In this document: positions 23,730-39,622 of the stretch, piece by piece | Position numbering within the stretch: the first letter of the stretch is position 1 | Layout: the number at the start of each line of letters is the position of its first letter | NCBI GenBank assembly: GCA_039707655.1 | Contig: CM077666.1 | Coordinates: 285,933,166 to 285,997,165 of the forward strand | Reading direction: 5' to 3' | DNA: 64,000 nt | Origin: Elymus sibiricus | Lineage: Eukaryota; Streptophyta; Magnoliopsida; Poales; Poaceae | The notes under the pieces: model-generated | Databases searched by the model: none | What the model was told of the DNA's origin: nothing | The model's input: only the letters and a program-made list of their open reading frames with translations | Position numbers and translations under genes: made by a program

Positions 23730-24475
23730 GGCCCTGTTTGATAGCAAAGTATTATAAAAGCTAAAGTATTGAAAACTACAGTAATTTAGTCAGTAGGTAC
23801 ACAATACCACGGTTTTGACATAACAAAGTATTTTGGAGTATTTGTGACACAGAGGATCTGTTTGGTACGTGACGTAAAATTAGCTGACCTGTTTTCTACT
23901 CCCTTCGTCCCATAATGTAAGAATATTTTTGACACTACACTAGTGTCAAAAACGTTCTTATATTATGGGACGGAGGGGGTAGCTGTTAGCTGGCTAGCCA
24001 TTGCATCACATTTTTTACCTACCTGGCTGGCCGTATCATGCATAAGAACGCAAGAGATCCATGCATCCAGGTAGCTGCGATCCATCGGAACCCCATGTGG
24101 AAACATGCCATGGTCCCTAGGTAGCAGCGGCGAGCCATGCAACGCCTCGTACAAATTTGCCGCCGAGGAAGACAATTCCAGAAACGACAGGGCGGTGGCA
24201 GCGGCGGCATGGAAGCGAGGGGAATTGTTGCGAATAGTGGAGAAGAAGATAACGATGTGTTCCCTCATTTTTATTCGGCTGCTCTGTTTTAAAAAAAGAG
24301 GTCCAGAGGTCTTTTTTTTATGCAGAGAAAAAACCATGGTTTGGTAAATACCGCAGTATTAAAATCACAGTTTTTAGTGGCAACCAAACAGCTCGTTGTA
24401 AATAAAACTACAGTAATCTCAAAAACTGTAGTATTCTCATAATACTTAGAAAATACTTTGCTATCAAACACATCC
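23730..24475. mobile_element. Tourist/PIF-type MITE
   Basis: Terminal inverted repeats start GGCCCTGTTTGATAGCAAAG on the left and, inverted, GGATGTGTTTGATAGCAAAG on the right, with TAA duplications at 23727-23729 and 24476-24478. It is 746 bp including an 81 bp Stowaway. The termini and TAA sites fit Tourist elements; an hAT origin is less likely given the 3 bp duplication. Confidence 0.78.
23899..23979. mobile_element. Stowaway MITE nested in the Tourist MITE
   Basis: This is an 81 bp near-perfect palindrome, CTCCCTTCGTCCCATAATG ... TATTATGGGACGGAGGGGG, with TA duplications on both sides (23897-23898 and 23980-23981). It is the typical grass Stowaway type. Confidence 0.93.
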
Positions 24476-24605
24476 TAAAACTGCAAGGAAAAATGTTCGA
24501 AATGTCATCCTCTCCCAGCGAATGGTTGTCTGATAGCATTACCGTATTTTTTTTTTGAGGGATGAGTGGACTCCCGGGTTGCGGTACACACAAACACGCA
24601 CCCTT

Positions 24606-24786
24606 AGCCCAATATTGCGTCGTGCAAGCCCAGTATAGTCCAAGAGCTCAGCGCAAAATGCAGCCTGTATAACCATGCGACCCACGCATCCAAACCCGGG
24701 CGCGGCCCACTCTCGGGAGGCTTTATCTTTGCCCACTCCTGCACTTCCCCACCGCAGCTCATCTTCTCGTCCACTCCAAACCCTAG
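24606..24786 (+). promoter_or_regulatory. RPS14 promoter motifs: three site II elements and a telo-box
   Basis: TGGGCT appears on the minus strand at 24606-24611 and 24627-24632, and TGGGCC at 24704-24709. A telo-box AAACCCTAG lies at 24778-24786, just before the pyrimidine-rich 5' UTR. Site II plus telo-box is the usual promoter code of plant ribosomal protein genes and links them to cell division. A (CCG)n run follows at about 24799-24838. Confidence 0.7.
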
Positions 24787-24840
24787 CCTCCTCCTCCCCT
24801 CGCCGCCGCCGCCGCCGCCGCCGCCTCCGCCGCCGCAGCC

Positions 24841-27588
<2,748 letters not shown>

Positions 27589-28080
27589 TTCCATGCTCGT
27601 TCAAGGATGGAACAACCAAGCTATCGATATCCTGTGTCTTGCAGCTTGTTCTGTACTACTCCGTTTATGATGTTAAGTCAGATCTTGTGGATTTATAGAT
27701 TTTGAGCGATATTGTGTTGCATGTTTAGAAAATTACCCTTTCCCCTCTTTGAATCAAGTGGTTGCCATCTATTATTACCCTTTCTTTGCTATGGATTTAC
27801 TTTTGCGTCTTGTTGTTGCTTGTTTCATGTGTCTAGAAAGCCTGACACACTATTGCAGCTTCTGCGTGAACTAACCTGCTTTTCGCTAGCTAGCTCATTT
27901 TGATCGTGGGCTTGTTGAGTGGCTTTGCTATGGGTGGCCCATAAGATATAGTCTACTTTGATGCATGAAATTGGCTCCCACGGCAATACCCACGATAATC
28001 ACTCGCTCGCGTCAGTGACATCCTTAGCCCTCTTCAACCCTAATTTATGTTCACCAACGACTCCCTGCTCCACAGGTGTC
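27589..28080 (+). other. RPS14 3' UTR and flank
   Basis: This follows the RPS14 stop codon. It is T-rich with no repeat recognised. The 3' end of the transcript cannot be fixed by eye. Confidence 0.5.
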
Positions 28081-28085
28081 CTTTT

Positions 28086-28251
28086 TGTTTAGATGTAAAT
28101 CGAGAGAGACAACATGAATAGTAATCAATCTGGTTATCCTTTCATTAAATGATCAAAGTATTTATACAGATGGAATGCCAATAAGGCAACTGCGTGCGGT
28201 TAGACAAGGGGAGATTCCCCCATAATTAACACATGTTAATTAACTCTAACA
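28086..28251 (-). repeat. 3' LTR of the short-LTR Copia element
   Basis: It is 166 bp and nearly identical to the right LTR except for one internal gap of about 59 bp, two substitutions and one 1 bp indel. The segment lacking here contains a 12 bp palindrome GTGATCGATCAC in the partner LTR. Confidence 0.85.
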
Positions 28252-31200
28252 CTCCCCCTAATCTGCACTTGTTCTTATAGTATCATCATCTTGAAAAGCT
28301 CCTTCAAAAACCCTGTGGAAAAAATGTGAGGAGATATGTATTTGATATGTTGCTAAAACTCCTTCAAACCCGGTGGGAAAAATAAGGAGGAAAAGATGCA
28401 ACATATAATGGTTATTGTCTCTGTTAACTCAATACGAGAAAACCCATAGAGTTTAGCGGACAATAAATATGTCGTATATACTTTCCTAAAAATCCCGGTG
28501 GGGAAAACAGAAAGTATGACATATGATCTCATGTTGATATTACCTCATTAAAAACCTTTATGAGAACATGTAAAGTAAACTCATGAAGGAAAAAAGAGTA
28601 TAATATGATGCTTTGAACAGGAACAATTCAGGAAGATACTCCCCCTGATTCTTGCAAATTCCGAAGCCGTCACATACCAATTCCATAAACATGTTTATGA
28701 AATGTAGAAGTTGGTAGAGACTTGGTGAACAAATCAGTCACATGATTTGACTTGCAAGATATGCAATATAGCGATATTGCTTATTATGTAACCTGTTTGC
28801 ATCCAGGTAACACAAGCAACATTATCTTTAAGATAATGGTTGGTGGATGTAGCCACGAAGGCCTGTTTCGAAGACTTTCATGAAATGGCTACCACACCTA
28901 GTAGGAACACAAAGCTTGTCTATGATCTGACATAGTAGGGATCTGATCGATTTATCCAATAATATTGGTGTCCAGATTTCTCTGAAACTGAAAAACTAGG
29001 ACAAGATATTTAATGCCTTGGAGATATCGAAAGATATTCTTGAGCCCCAACCAATTATGTGTGGTGGGTCCAATGGCACTAGGAACTTTATGTCCCAATA
29101 TCGCATTCCCATCAACTCATGGTTTTAATGAATCTTTCTCTACGTCTAGAGAACGAAGCCATGCGAGTTATGGATGCATAAGATTTGTCCACAATGAATT
29201 TCTCCAATATATTTTGGATATAGACAAAATAGTGTACCGTAATGTATGAGTGAAGGTGATCGAGGTTTTACCCAATTCTTCATCTCAAAATCCGTCATTA
29301 AGATGATCATGTGCTTCGTCAACGAACACACATGGGTAATCATCATTGTAGGAGTAATCCTTGTGAATAAGGAACTCACTATATGTCGGTTGTACCAAAT
29401 GTACCGACAACAATAAGCCATATGGTGACTTACTGATTTTACACAATGTATGTTGCGCTTTGCATTTCGATTCAGAGAGATTCCATCGGGAACCATCTAT
29501 ATCTGAATCTAGCGATCCACATGGATATGTAATCACTACATCTATCAACTGCAGAGATAGATGATTTTGTACTGCCAATGATAAAGTTATCGGAAAGAGA
29601 TTCCACCTCTGGAGAATAGTTGGGTATCTGCGTGAACCCTTGTGCTACAATACTTGCTCTATGTTTCACCACCTCGTTGTTCTCAATTCTGTTTCCAGAA
29701 GAAAAACGGGTGTAGGTATTGCTTATGTGAATACCTTCCCTTTATTGAGCAAGATTATTTCTACCTAGATTATACCCTTTACTTGAGTTCAGTCCGAGTG
29801 TTGTTCACACTTTGCCATGGCCATGGTTTTTGGATCTGAATCACTCGAAAGGTTTTTGCAATCTAGTTGAGAAATGTATGTCGACAATCGTAGACTTCCG
29901 GTTATATGTTTCTCCAGAATCTATATATCAATATATAGTTGATGGAAATATCATTACCCATGATGACTGCTCGCGATTTCCTAATGCGATCGAGTCGGGT
30001 ATTCCGATGTCCCGGTCATTGTGTGCACTATGACCTGGGTTGGTGGAGGTTTCCCATCCACTGGGTGTATACTACCCATTAGGTGTCTGTCAACGTGAAG
30101 TTGACTTGCATTTACTGATTCAGAGGCCTCGATATCCTTGCTTGCGAGAAGCTGAATCTTGATGTACTTTTGCCATACATCTCCCCCTGTTGCTTTGAAC
30201 GGGGAGTGGAGTGATTCTTGTTGGTACCTTCACTCTTTCAGGCAAATTTTGCAGGATTGTAGGATTGTGTGACACCTTTATAGTCAGTAAATGAATCTGG
30301 CAGGTTATTTGCAATGTGTTGCAAATCTTCTGAACGCATGGTTCAGATCTTTGAGTACATGGATTTGAGGCAGAAATGTGTTGAACATTCCACTAATTTC
30401 CTGGCATTCTTTATGGTACTTGAAATCTCCCCCTAATGCCTGGAAATGTTCCTCATTGAATCAGCATACTGGCCTTGAATAACTCCCCATGTGAGGGGCT
30501 TGAGGTACTGACAAAAATACAGTTATTTCTCACATAGATCCCAACTATATGCTGAGGGGCCAATGATGTATGCCGGGGTGGTGATATCGGTGTGTAACCG
30601 AATTACCGCAGATGGGAAATACTTGATAGATTTCCACGTATCAAAGATAGAGGGGAATAATATTATGCAGTTTTGTCATGAGCGTGTAAAACTGCATGAC
30701 GCCAACGTAAAGTTGGTAAGTTGCAATTCCAGAGTAAAGATAATGCAATGAGCTTATCTCTTTGGATAAAGGATTCTACCAAACCATTTTGAGTCTAAAC
30801 ATATTGGACAAAGTGCTAAACTTCAATCCTAGGGTCATAGTGAAGGCACGCAAGGAGAATTCTGCAACGTTGTCCATTCGATTTTTATTGAAATCGATAT
30901 TCAGGATAATGAGCCAAATGGTTTTGTGTGGATAAAGCACACTTGAGACTATCGTGTAGATGTGTCTTTCAAAAACCATGGATACCTGAATAGTCTAGTC
31001 AATGGTTGGGAAGAGCCACTCACCTCGACTTGATGTATTCAAGGAGTCTGAGTGGTTCAGCGTAGACTTTAAGGTGCGCGAGCCTTAAAATTAGCTTCCC
31101 CGTGTCACATGTAGTGCACACAAAATCCAAATGCTGTTAGAATTTAGCATCATAATACTCATAAACCAATGGAATTGCTGATAGTTTCTGTTTCAACCCA

Positions 31201-31661
31201 ATGTCATGATGACCAAGGCGAGTATGCCAAGTTTGTTATGCAAAAGACATTCTGGAAAACTATCTTGTACGCAACATGTGCTACGGGTTTTGTAGTATGT
31301 GTAGTACAATCCAGACGATAAGGAGATAATGTGTTTGCCATATCCGTATATGGTGAAGAGAAAATATTCCTCTTTGTTGTCATCATAAGTTTCGCTATGG
31401 AAACTATTTTGACGGATATCTCCAAAGTTTCGTAGGGTACGAGTTGAGCCAAGACACAATTAAGCATCCTTGATGGCACTCGAGTACCATAGGGATAGTA
31501 ATATGACCCGAGTTGAGTCAACAATTACCTCATCGCGTCTAGCGATTTTTAAAATATTACCTTTCTCTTAGTAAGAGTGGAAACATTTCCCTAAGTATGG
31601 AGTTTGTGGTGCATATGTCCACAAGGCACATATCCTTTCATCAGATTGACCCCCGTAGAAA
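28252..31661 (-). pseudogene. Copia pol remnant: protease end, integrase region, RT, RNase H
   Basis: On the minus strand, broken frames show pieces of a Copia polyprotein in normal order. A protease-like phrase (CLVDICTTNSILRE) lies near 31600-31630, followed by a pre-integrase zone with SGLYYTYY near 31290. The RT phrase KHRASIVAQGFTQ is at about 29634-29672, and RT phrases SLQLIDVV and GSLDSDIDG are at about 29500-29550. Many stops and shifts separate them. The RNase H end should lie in 28252-29280 but I could not pick it out. This copy cannot make a working polyprotein. The decay contrasts with nearly identical LTRs. Confidence 0.7.
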
Positions 31662-32376
31662 TCTATATATAGACTTGAAGATTGTCAGTATGAAAATCTT
31701 TATCAAATATATAGAATACATACTAATGTATTTGTACCAAAGTGCTGATACAATATATTATGATATATGTCAAAGTATTAAAGCTACTAAGCAAGGCCTC
31801 CTCCGGTGCATTCCCAGTTACGGTGGTCGTTACTTTGTGAGTTGACACGTGTTGGCTTTCTCTCCTTTTTTCCTGATTTTTTTTACTGATGTGAGGAATT
31901 ACCGCTGAGGCGCTGAAGCCAACGAAGAGTCTAGAGGTCGCTCTCTATTTGCCCCCCAATCTCTCGCTCCTTCGTTGCTCTTCCCGAGAGAAAGAGGGGT
32001 GATGAGAGAGAGGAGAGAAAGGGGAGAAGGCCACTCGCCGCCCCCACAGATCTATCTCTCGCCGTCCTTTTGCTCTGTTCGTTGTCTCCATCCGTCGCCG
32101 ACGTCCGAGAGAAAGGGCGTTTGCCACGCCCATCGGTCCATCCCTAGCCTCCCGCCCTGCATCCATCCTTCCTCACCCCCATCCGCCGCTAGCCGTCGCC
32201 GTCTCTCCCCAAAACTCTTCCTAGGAAAGATGCCCATCGGCAGCGGTGGCGCACCGACGGCAGGGGCCATCGCCCTCTTCCCCAGGTCCTCTTCTGCTTG
32301 ATGGCCACGCCTGGTAAGCGCACGAAGGCCGCAGCTATAGACCGTCGCCTCAGTACCTCAGATGCGTGCACGACCG

Positions 32377-32402
32377 TGCTATGGTCGTGGGCGACCATAG
32401 CA
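32377..32402. repeat. 11 bp perfect inverted repeat in the Helitron
   Basis: TGCTATGGTCG and CGACCATAGCA are separated by four bases, giving a strong hairpin within the GC-rich block. Confidence 0.6.
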
Positions 32403-33282
32403 GCCTCCGCCACTGTGCCTCACATACTTGGTGTGGGCGTATGCGCGTGACAACCACCGACGGGTACATATGATGCTGCTAGCTCGCTATTGTGCTTTCC
32501 TTTCAGGCACAGGCGGCGGAGGTTCCGGTGTTTGTGCCGGTGACCATGATGCAAGGTCCTGTGTGTGGTACCCAGTTTTCTCCTCGCTCCTTCGTCGGTT
32601 TGCTTGGGCACTTCCTCTAGTGAGAAGTGAGCTGAAATAAAATTCATTCTACCAAGGCCATTTTACATCTTCAGAGATCTCATGGTTGCGAGTTTGTTTC
32701 GGACGCTATGTTCATTATTTGTCAGATCAAAGTATCTGGTTTCTTAGACCGGTTGTTGCAAGACCCACACGATGCTTGGGGATATAGAGAATGGAACACG
32801 GAGGAACGATGAGAACTGTGGTATGACGCCCCGAGTGTTTGAGCATCTGTTCTTAAGAATCCAGAAGGCAAGCTTTGATGATATGTTGATTCAGATGTCT
32901 AATTTTGTGTTGTAGATGGTATACTATCTCTAATGCAAAATTTTCAATTGTTATTTGCAGGATAAGGATTTAAGAAGAGAAGAAAAACTCAGTTTTATTT
33001 GCAGATGCTCATTTCTGGAAGAGTATATATAATGAACACATTTTGGACTTGCTCAATCCAAATGCAACAAATTAAAAGGTAATCATTAAAATGTGGTATC
33101 TGCATATAGCTATTTGATTGTTACATCTGCTGCGCTGCGGGGCTCCCCTGCTACGGAGCACCACCGTCCAGTCATACGCTTGCTCAAGCCCTGAATCATT
33201 GACATGAACCATCTTCTGCAGGCTTACCATGCCGCGGTTGCCGCCGACAGAAGGACATTCGTTCTGGGCTGCTGCTGCTGCT

Positions 33283-33288
33283 CTCTCC

Positions 33289-33321
<33 letters not shown>

Positions 33322-33426
33322 GCACGCACGCAGATAAATGTTAAGTTGTTGCTTATGCTTTACCTCCCTCTCCCCCTGACCATGTACACTGCAGTGGCCG
33401 CGGCTCCCTCCCTCTCATGCTGCATC

Positions 33427-33482
<56 letters not shown>
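33283..33482. repeat. Microsatellites (TC)n, (CA)n and a longer (TC)n
   Basis: (TC)n lies at about 33283-33302, (CA)n at 33303-33322, and an uninterrupted (TC)n of about 26 units at 33431-33482. All are inside the Helitron. Confidence 0.95.
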
Positions 33483-33488
<6 letters not shown>

Positions 33489-36400
33489 GTGGCTTCTTTT
33501 CTTCTATCTCTCAGGAGCTTCTCTCTTTCGTAGCAGAACACAAAATCTTGCAATAGAATTAGTGTATCAACCCCAAATGTGATTTTTATTGTCATGACAA
33601 TATTCGTCCAATGTCAAGTTTAATGCAGAGAAACCTTGACAATATTGTGCACATATTGTATTCTTGATTTTGCCATTAAATTTGAAATTGCTGTGACAAA
33701 TTTGAAATTACCATACCTTCAACTTTGCAACCTTAATATGGAAGTCATGAATCAACATTATGCAATTGCAGGTATGAGTCGGAGGTGGTTTATACTTGTG
33801 GAAAGAAAACTCTAGAAGTGACATGGAGATTATATAACAAGTATAAAAGGCATTCCAGCATTCAATCTTAACCTGATGAAAAGATGGGATTTAAAATAGT
33901 AAAGAGTGACGAAAATGATTGAGGCGTCTGACGAGAGGGCCAAGAAAAATAACGTATAAGATGTGTAGACAGTAAGCCCAGTAGGGATCAATCTCTTTGG
34001 CCGTGCAAGCCTTACTGCCTTAGAAACAAGCTTGGTGAGTATTTTGTCATAGAGAGTCTACTTCCAATTCTGTACATGTTGTTACATCTCTGATAGCCAT
34101 GTTCTCTATGAAATGAAATCGATTTTTATTGTTGCTTACAAACTTTGCCTGGTTTTGTTAGGAACATCACGGTTTTCATCGGCAATATATTCAGTACAAC
34201 ATACATGCATGGATGCAAATATACTTACATATTCCCTGGACAAGATGCTTAGAGTTTTATCAGTTTTGCACTTTTGCTTGATGCTTCCACAAAAGCAGGT
34301 GCAGGTATCTTCTGTTCACATGCTTTGATCTTTAACTTCACCTGATCTTTCTTTGCAGAGATATATATTTTGTCGTGGAAGTTGATATTCCATCAGTTGG
34401 CAAGTTAGTGATTTATTTAGAGGTGATGTTATTTTAGATCCTGACTATTTACTTGACTGTCATACAAGTAATTTCTTGGAAAATCTTGGGTGTCTGCTTA
34501 GCTACAGCTAAGAGTCATGTATTCCTTGGAACTCTGTGCTACGACTCCTGCAATTATCTGAACAACCCACGGATAGGCTGTTGTCTGCCTTAACCTGAAG
34601 TTACCTCCTGGTATGCTAATCAGTAAAAAGGTAGTAACATAGATTTTTCTATATATGTATTTACTTTCTACGCCTCTCACTGAATATGGTCAGCTGTCAA
34701 CAATCAGTTTACATGTTCATATGTTAAAACATGGATAGGTATTGGAGCATTGTCTTTTTCTCAGTTGAAGCAATTGGTCATCAGTTCAATGTGTCAGGAT
34801 TTTATTTTGAGATATTTTCTAATTGTCACCCACTTCTTTGTTAGTTCATTTCCACATTAGTAGGAAATGCAGTCTTAGTAACACGAGTCTTGGTTTTGTT
34901 GTGTTATGCTCGGGTGACCGAGGTTTCCCAAAACTTGACCGTTTGAGGGGTCGAGAAGCTCTTCATGCCTGCACAATGATAGGGGTTGTTACACAACATG
35001 TTAATTTGCTCTTCTTTCTGTATTCCGGTAATTTTCCGACATCCCAGATGATGAATTTTCGTGGTGAAAGTATGTCCAAAAGCTAATAAAGGGATGTAGC
35101 TACATATTTTTGTCCCTTTACGATGTCAGTGCTTATATAGTTGTATCACATGATGGCTGCACTTACTCTTTGCTGGCTTTGTCATTCTTTTATGTTAGGA
35201 AACAAGTAGCAATTAGTTTAGTCTTCCATTTTCCCGTAAAACTAAGTGTATACCATATCATTGGATGCATGATCCTCCTAAAAGTATTCATCCACATAGT
35301 TTAACGATTTGGATAATTTGAAAATTTTATAGTCCTGATAATTATGTCTCCGTCATTGTCTTGCATGGGTTACTACAGGTGTGGCAGCGTCAGGGGCTGC
35401 CTTGGGGACATGGGAATATCCTGAAAGTATAATTTATGTTTTTAGTTCCTTTGTTTTTAGAAAGAGAAAAGTAGTTTCCAGAGGGTAACAAGGGTAAATT
35501 TAGATGATCATGCATACAGAAGTTACTCATTGAGTTAAACCATGAAACCATCTCCTTTGTTCGGTTTTTAAATATTGATTGCAGCTCCTGTTCGACCATA
35601 ACATACAATCTATATTTTACCTGGTGTTCTTTAACTTTTGCATTACTAGCCATGTGAAATATGTGTGAAGCTTATATTTTCCTTTGGAAATGACACAGGT
35701 CCCAATATATAAGTCTTTCCTGTCTATGATACCAGTATGATACCTTATAGGATTTTACTAATTGGGGTGGGATGCAGATTATTACTGGATATCACAAAGA
35801 CGAGCATGTTTGTATTCTGAGGATTGTTCTGGATGTACCAAGTATTAACTGGCCATTTATATTGTGGCGATGCCATTCAATTATGCTTGAACCAAGGTTA
35901 GAAGCTCTTGAAAAATTGTTTTTATCATCTTGGTGTTTTTTTTTCTCATGAGCAATTATATATGGTGAATTCACGGGAACCGTTAAAAAAAATCTTATGG
36001 AGGATGATCATGGAATTCCAATAAAGTTAACGAATAACATTGTATAGAAACAAGTTACCAATTCAGTGCGACTCTTCATTTATCACATAGTCAGTGCACT
36101 ATCTGTTTTTCTCAGTAAGCAGATATTTGTCCGTTTTTCTAATACTGTACCATTGAATCTCTTCCTTTTTGCAAAGAGAAATCACTTTGATATATTGCAA
36201 GTTTTACTGATGGAATCGCAACACTTCAGTTTGACTGATTGTTTATTGAATGCCACTTTCATGAAAAAAGAAATTGACACTTACAGGAAAAAGGAAATAT
36301 CTAACTACCCATCTTCTAATAAACAATTCTATTGCCAGAAAAAAGGGAATGCTATTTGTCATTTCTCGCATGGTGATATTCCTGCCGCGGACAAGGTCCT

Positions 36401-37218
36401 GTCTGATGATTCAGGAAAATGTGAAAAATCCCTTTAAAGACAATGGATTCTTTCTCTAACACCATTTGCCCGTTCTCTATCGTCACAGACTCTGCATAAA
36501 GCAATAAATATGTTACTGAAGGCTGAAGTACAACCTGGACTGCTCAAAATTCAGTCATGACCTCCCAATATTGGATCGTTTAGATACACCGTCACTCAAT
36601 CAGCTGAGATCAGCATAACAGGTTTGCCATGTAATTTATGCACCCCAGAAGTACTCGGCTACACTCTCGGCTCATTCAGCTCACTGGAGGAACATATCAC
36701 AATTGCTGACAATGCTCAGAGCTTCTATGAACACACAATATATACATACAAATGATCTGTTTGGTGCACCGAGGTAGACAACATTCCAGGCAATCTCAGG
36801 ATCAAGAAACTGCAAGTAAAGCTTTGACCATTAATCGAGTATGTTACCTCCTTGGTTCTGTTGTAAACAATCTTTCTCATACCATCGTGTATTATTTCGA
36901 TAAGCAAAGAAAAGACTAGAGACCACTGTATATTTACACTCTAAAGCTGTGTTTATGCCGCTGAGTTGTATCGTTCATACATCTATGAATGGGTATATGG
37001 ATCTGTCGTGTCTCAATTATTTGAGCAAATTCACATACCAGGATCAATGTATGTTTTATATCTAGATATCTTGATCATGTACATCAATGTCTCACTGTTA
37101 TGGCTGGCCCTCTAAATGCTTTGTTGTTGACATCCTCCATCCATGGCCTAATTTTTGGTAACAAATTCAACGACGGGCTTAAGCTGGCGCGGCGTGCCGC
37201 CGCGCCTCTGCCTGCTAG

Positions 37219-37617
37219 TACAATATATGATGACAACAGTACTTATGTTGTTAATACAACATCATAAATGGACATAAATAAATAGATCACTACGGAGATT
37301 GAGAGACTAGCCAAAGTCTCCAAACACGTCGATTAGGCATACTCAACCAACACGTTCTCCGTGTCAGCAAGGTCCTCTGGCTGATGGAAAGTCATGGTGT
37401 TGCTCGCTTCGAGAGGAACATCGTGCGAACAACCCCTTCCATTTGCACTGTGTGGGTGAAGGTTGAACTTGGATTCAAACCTTTTCCCTTGAGGTCCTTT
37501 GCATCCTGGAATTGCTCGCGCTATCCCACGGGACAAATAAAACGATCTTGATGTCCATGACTCATGTAAGGTAGTTGTGGCCATTAAGGGCGAGTGCCTT
37601 AATTTTTTTTTAGCCAT
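37219..37617 (-). pseudogene. Copia gag/protease junction remnant, upstream of the Helitron split
   Basis: A minus-strand frame of 94 codons (37333-37617) contains FHQPEDLADTENVLVEYA, then a stop. The frame lines up with the protease-like motif on the other side of the Helitron (about 31600-31630). No zinc knuckle was seen. It is a decayed part of the Copia polyprotein. Confidence 0.5.
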
Positions 37618-39622
37618 CGGTTACTTACATGGTAAACCAGAGATAATTAATTTACGGACGGTAAATTAAAGACCATCATGGTTATGTTATAATAAGAATG
37701 CAAAAGTTTGATACTCAAGTGAATAACTTGAAAAATTCTCAACCTCAATTGGGTGAACATAACACGTTGAAGATCACATAGATCTCACAGTAATAGGCTG
37801 CATAATCTGACAATGTCAGTAGATGCACATGTTTCTATTACCTTGTGTATGTTACCAAAGGAAAATCACGTTGGAGGTAATTGTTTGTCGAGATTGACAA
37901 AACATAAACCTCGCAGTAAGAGAGAATAGTCTGCAAAGAGCATTAGATCCAACTCATTACCTTGTGATTCCAGATATAATAAGGGAGATATAACTCAAAA
38001 ATTTGCAAGTTTGATCTGCGAGAGAAAATGATCTCAACCGCGAAAAACATGTTCTAGAGAATTTGAAATGTGGTAAACACATTGAACATGTCAAGTATCA
38101 ACATACACATATTTCTGGAATTTTAAAACTCAACAGAAAATGGGTTAAAATGCATATCAATTCTTGCTCGTATTAAGCCAAAAAGGCTCAATTAAGATGA
38201 ATTGATTTTTATTTGCAAGAAATTAGAAATCTCAATTGCAAATAGTAGATGTAATTAATCTCAACATGTAGAATAACATGGAAATATATTACATCAACTT
38301 AGATTCTGGAATACATTGGTACTCAACAGAAAACAGTACTACTGAAATAGCTGTACTGAATGTAACAGAGTCTCAAACAGAATTAAAATACTGCTGGAAC
38401 TGCTGTTAGGAGTCTGATCTGCTAGTGTGTTAAAAACATATAAGCAAATAAGCAAATGTGGCAAGTGCTGCTGGTTGCCTAAATTCCCAGCGCATGTACA
38501 TCAGTACATAGGCCACGTAATGCATATTAGGCAGCCCATCGTCAACCGAACAGATAAGGAAGCGACCAGAGTAGGAAAATCCCAAGCAGCTTTCAATCCC
38601 CAATCCATGAAGACCGAGACAGGCGGAGACGCCCACGGCCAGACGGCCGTATCACCGGCGGCGGGATGAGCTCCCGCCGTGCTTGTCCTCGTCGGGGGAA
38701 CCTCCAGGAAGGAGGGTGCCGGGTGCGACGCCGTTGGAGGCGCCGTTCGCGAGCCTGAGCGCCGCAGGGCTCCTTGTGCCGGCGCGGCCGGAGCGGCTGC
38801 TCGACGGTGGGCTCAGGCGTCCCGCGATGGAGTGCACCGTCGGTGCGTGCCGTGGGCGGCCATGGCCGTTGGACGACGGAGCAGCAGACGCGGGTGAGCG
38901 TGCAGCGGCCGAGCGCTGGAAGCCGGGTCGGCACCGCTGCGTAGCCGCGTCGTGGCGCGCGCCAGCCAACGCGTCTGGGCGGCCTTGCCGTCGCTGCCCA
39001 TAGCCGCCGCAAGGGACATGGCTGCGGGAAGTGCCGCGGCCGCTGCGAAGCGCGTCTCCGCGCGCCGGATGCCGGGAGCCGCGGGCGCGGGCGCCGCCGG
39101 TCTGTGAAGAGCGGCTGTCTCGGTCGCTGCTAGGCCGGGAGCCGACGAGGCCGGACGAGGCCGGCGGCACGCCGAGCGGTGGCAGGCGTGGACGCGTGCA
39201 CCGCATGCGTTGAAGCCGTGCAGGGAGACATTGCTGAGATGGAGCCTTGGTTGCCCAGTACAGATCCGTTGTACTATTGCCATAAAAAGGTAAGAACATT
39301 GAGAATTGACGAACACACTGGTGCTTACAATTCTTGATTGAGGCGTTTGATCAATGGATGTCAACTCCCCTGTTCTTTCTTCTTTTTGTTGTTCTTGGTG
39401 GCCTGGTTCCTCGTTTCTTCCCAGATCGAGAGACTCGCCGCGCCTGCCCCGTGAACGCCTCGGGCTGGTGCGGGAGGTTGAGGCCGCGCAACCACGCGCC
39501 GGCTAGAGGCCTGCGCCGCCGTGCCGCTCTGCAGAGGCGTGGACTGCCGCCGGTTCCGTGTTGCTCGCGGGCGAGCCCATCGTGAAATCGCTCCGCTGGA
39601 GAGCGTGCTGATAACGTTAACG
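37618..39622 (-). other. Copia 5' interior (leader and lost gag), not recognisable as coding
   Basis: AT-rich sequence (37620-38590) is followed by a very GC-rich block (38600-39560) with long open frames on both strands that look like composition artefacts. The usual Copia gag is not recognisable. Confidence 0.5.

Larger units (their letters stand above)
31662..37218 (+). mobile_element. 5.56 kb Helitron inserted in the Copia protease region
   Basis: The 3' end has an 8 bp perfect stem GGCGCGGC (37186-37193) with GCCGCGCC (37199-37206), eight bases, then CTAG (37215-37218) followed by host T. The 5' end TCTATATATAG begins at 31662 after host A. Taking out exactly this interval keeps the Copia frame aligned across the join into its protease motif, which supports both ends. 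Inside I find no Rep/helicase and no recognisable protein: a GC-rich block (31930-32640), simple repeats, then AT-rich, intron-like DNA. It may carry captured gene pieces, but I could not name one. Confidence 0.72.

Noticed and set aside
24778..24786. AAACCCTAG read as a telomeric repeat
   Set aside because: It is a single unit in a ribosomal protein promoter, so it is better read as a telo-box.
36066..36437. 123-codon open frame in the Helitron
   Set aside because: It has no recognisable domain and lies in an AT-rich, intron-like setting.
38593..39299. Overlapping long open frames on both strands in a GC-rich block
   Set aside because: Open frames on both strands with Arg/Ala/Pro-rich products are typical of GC-rich non-coding DNA; no gag motif is seen.
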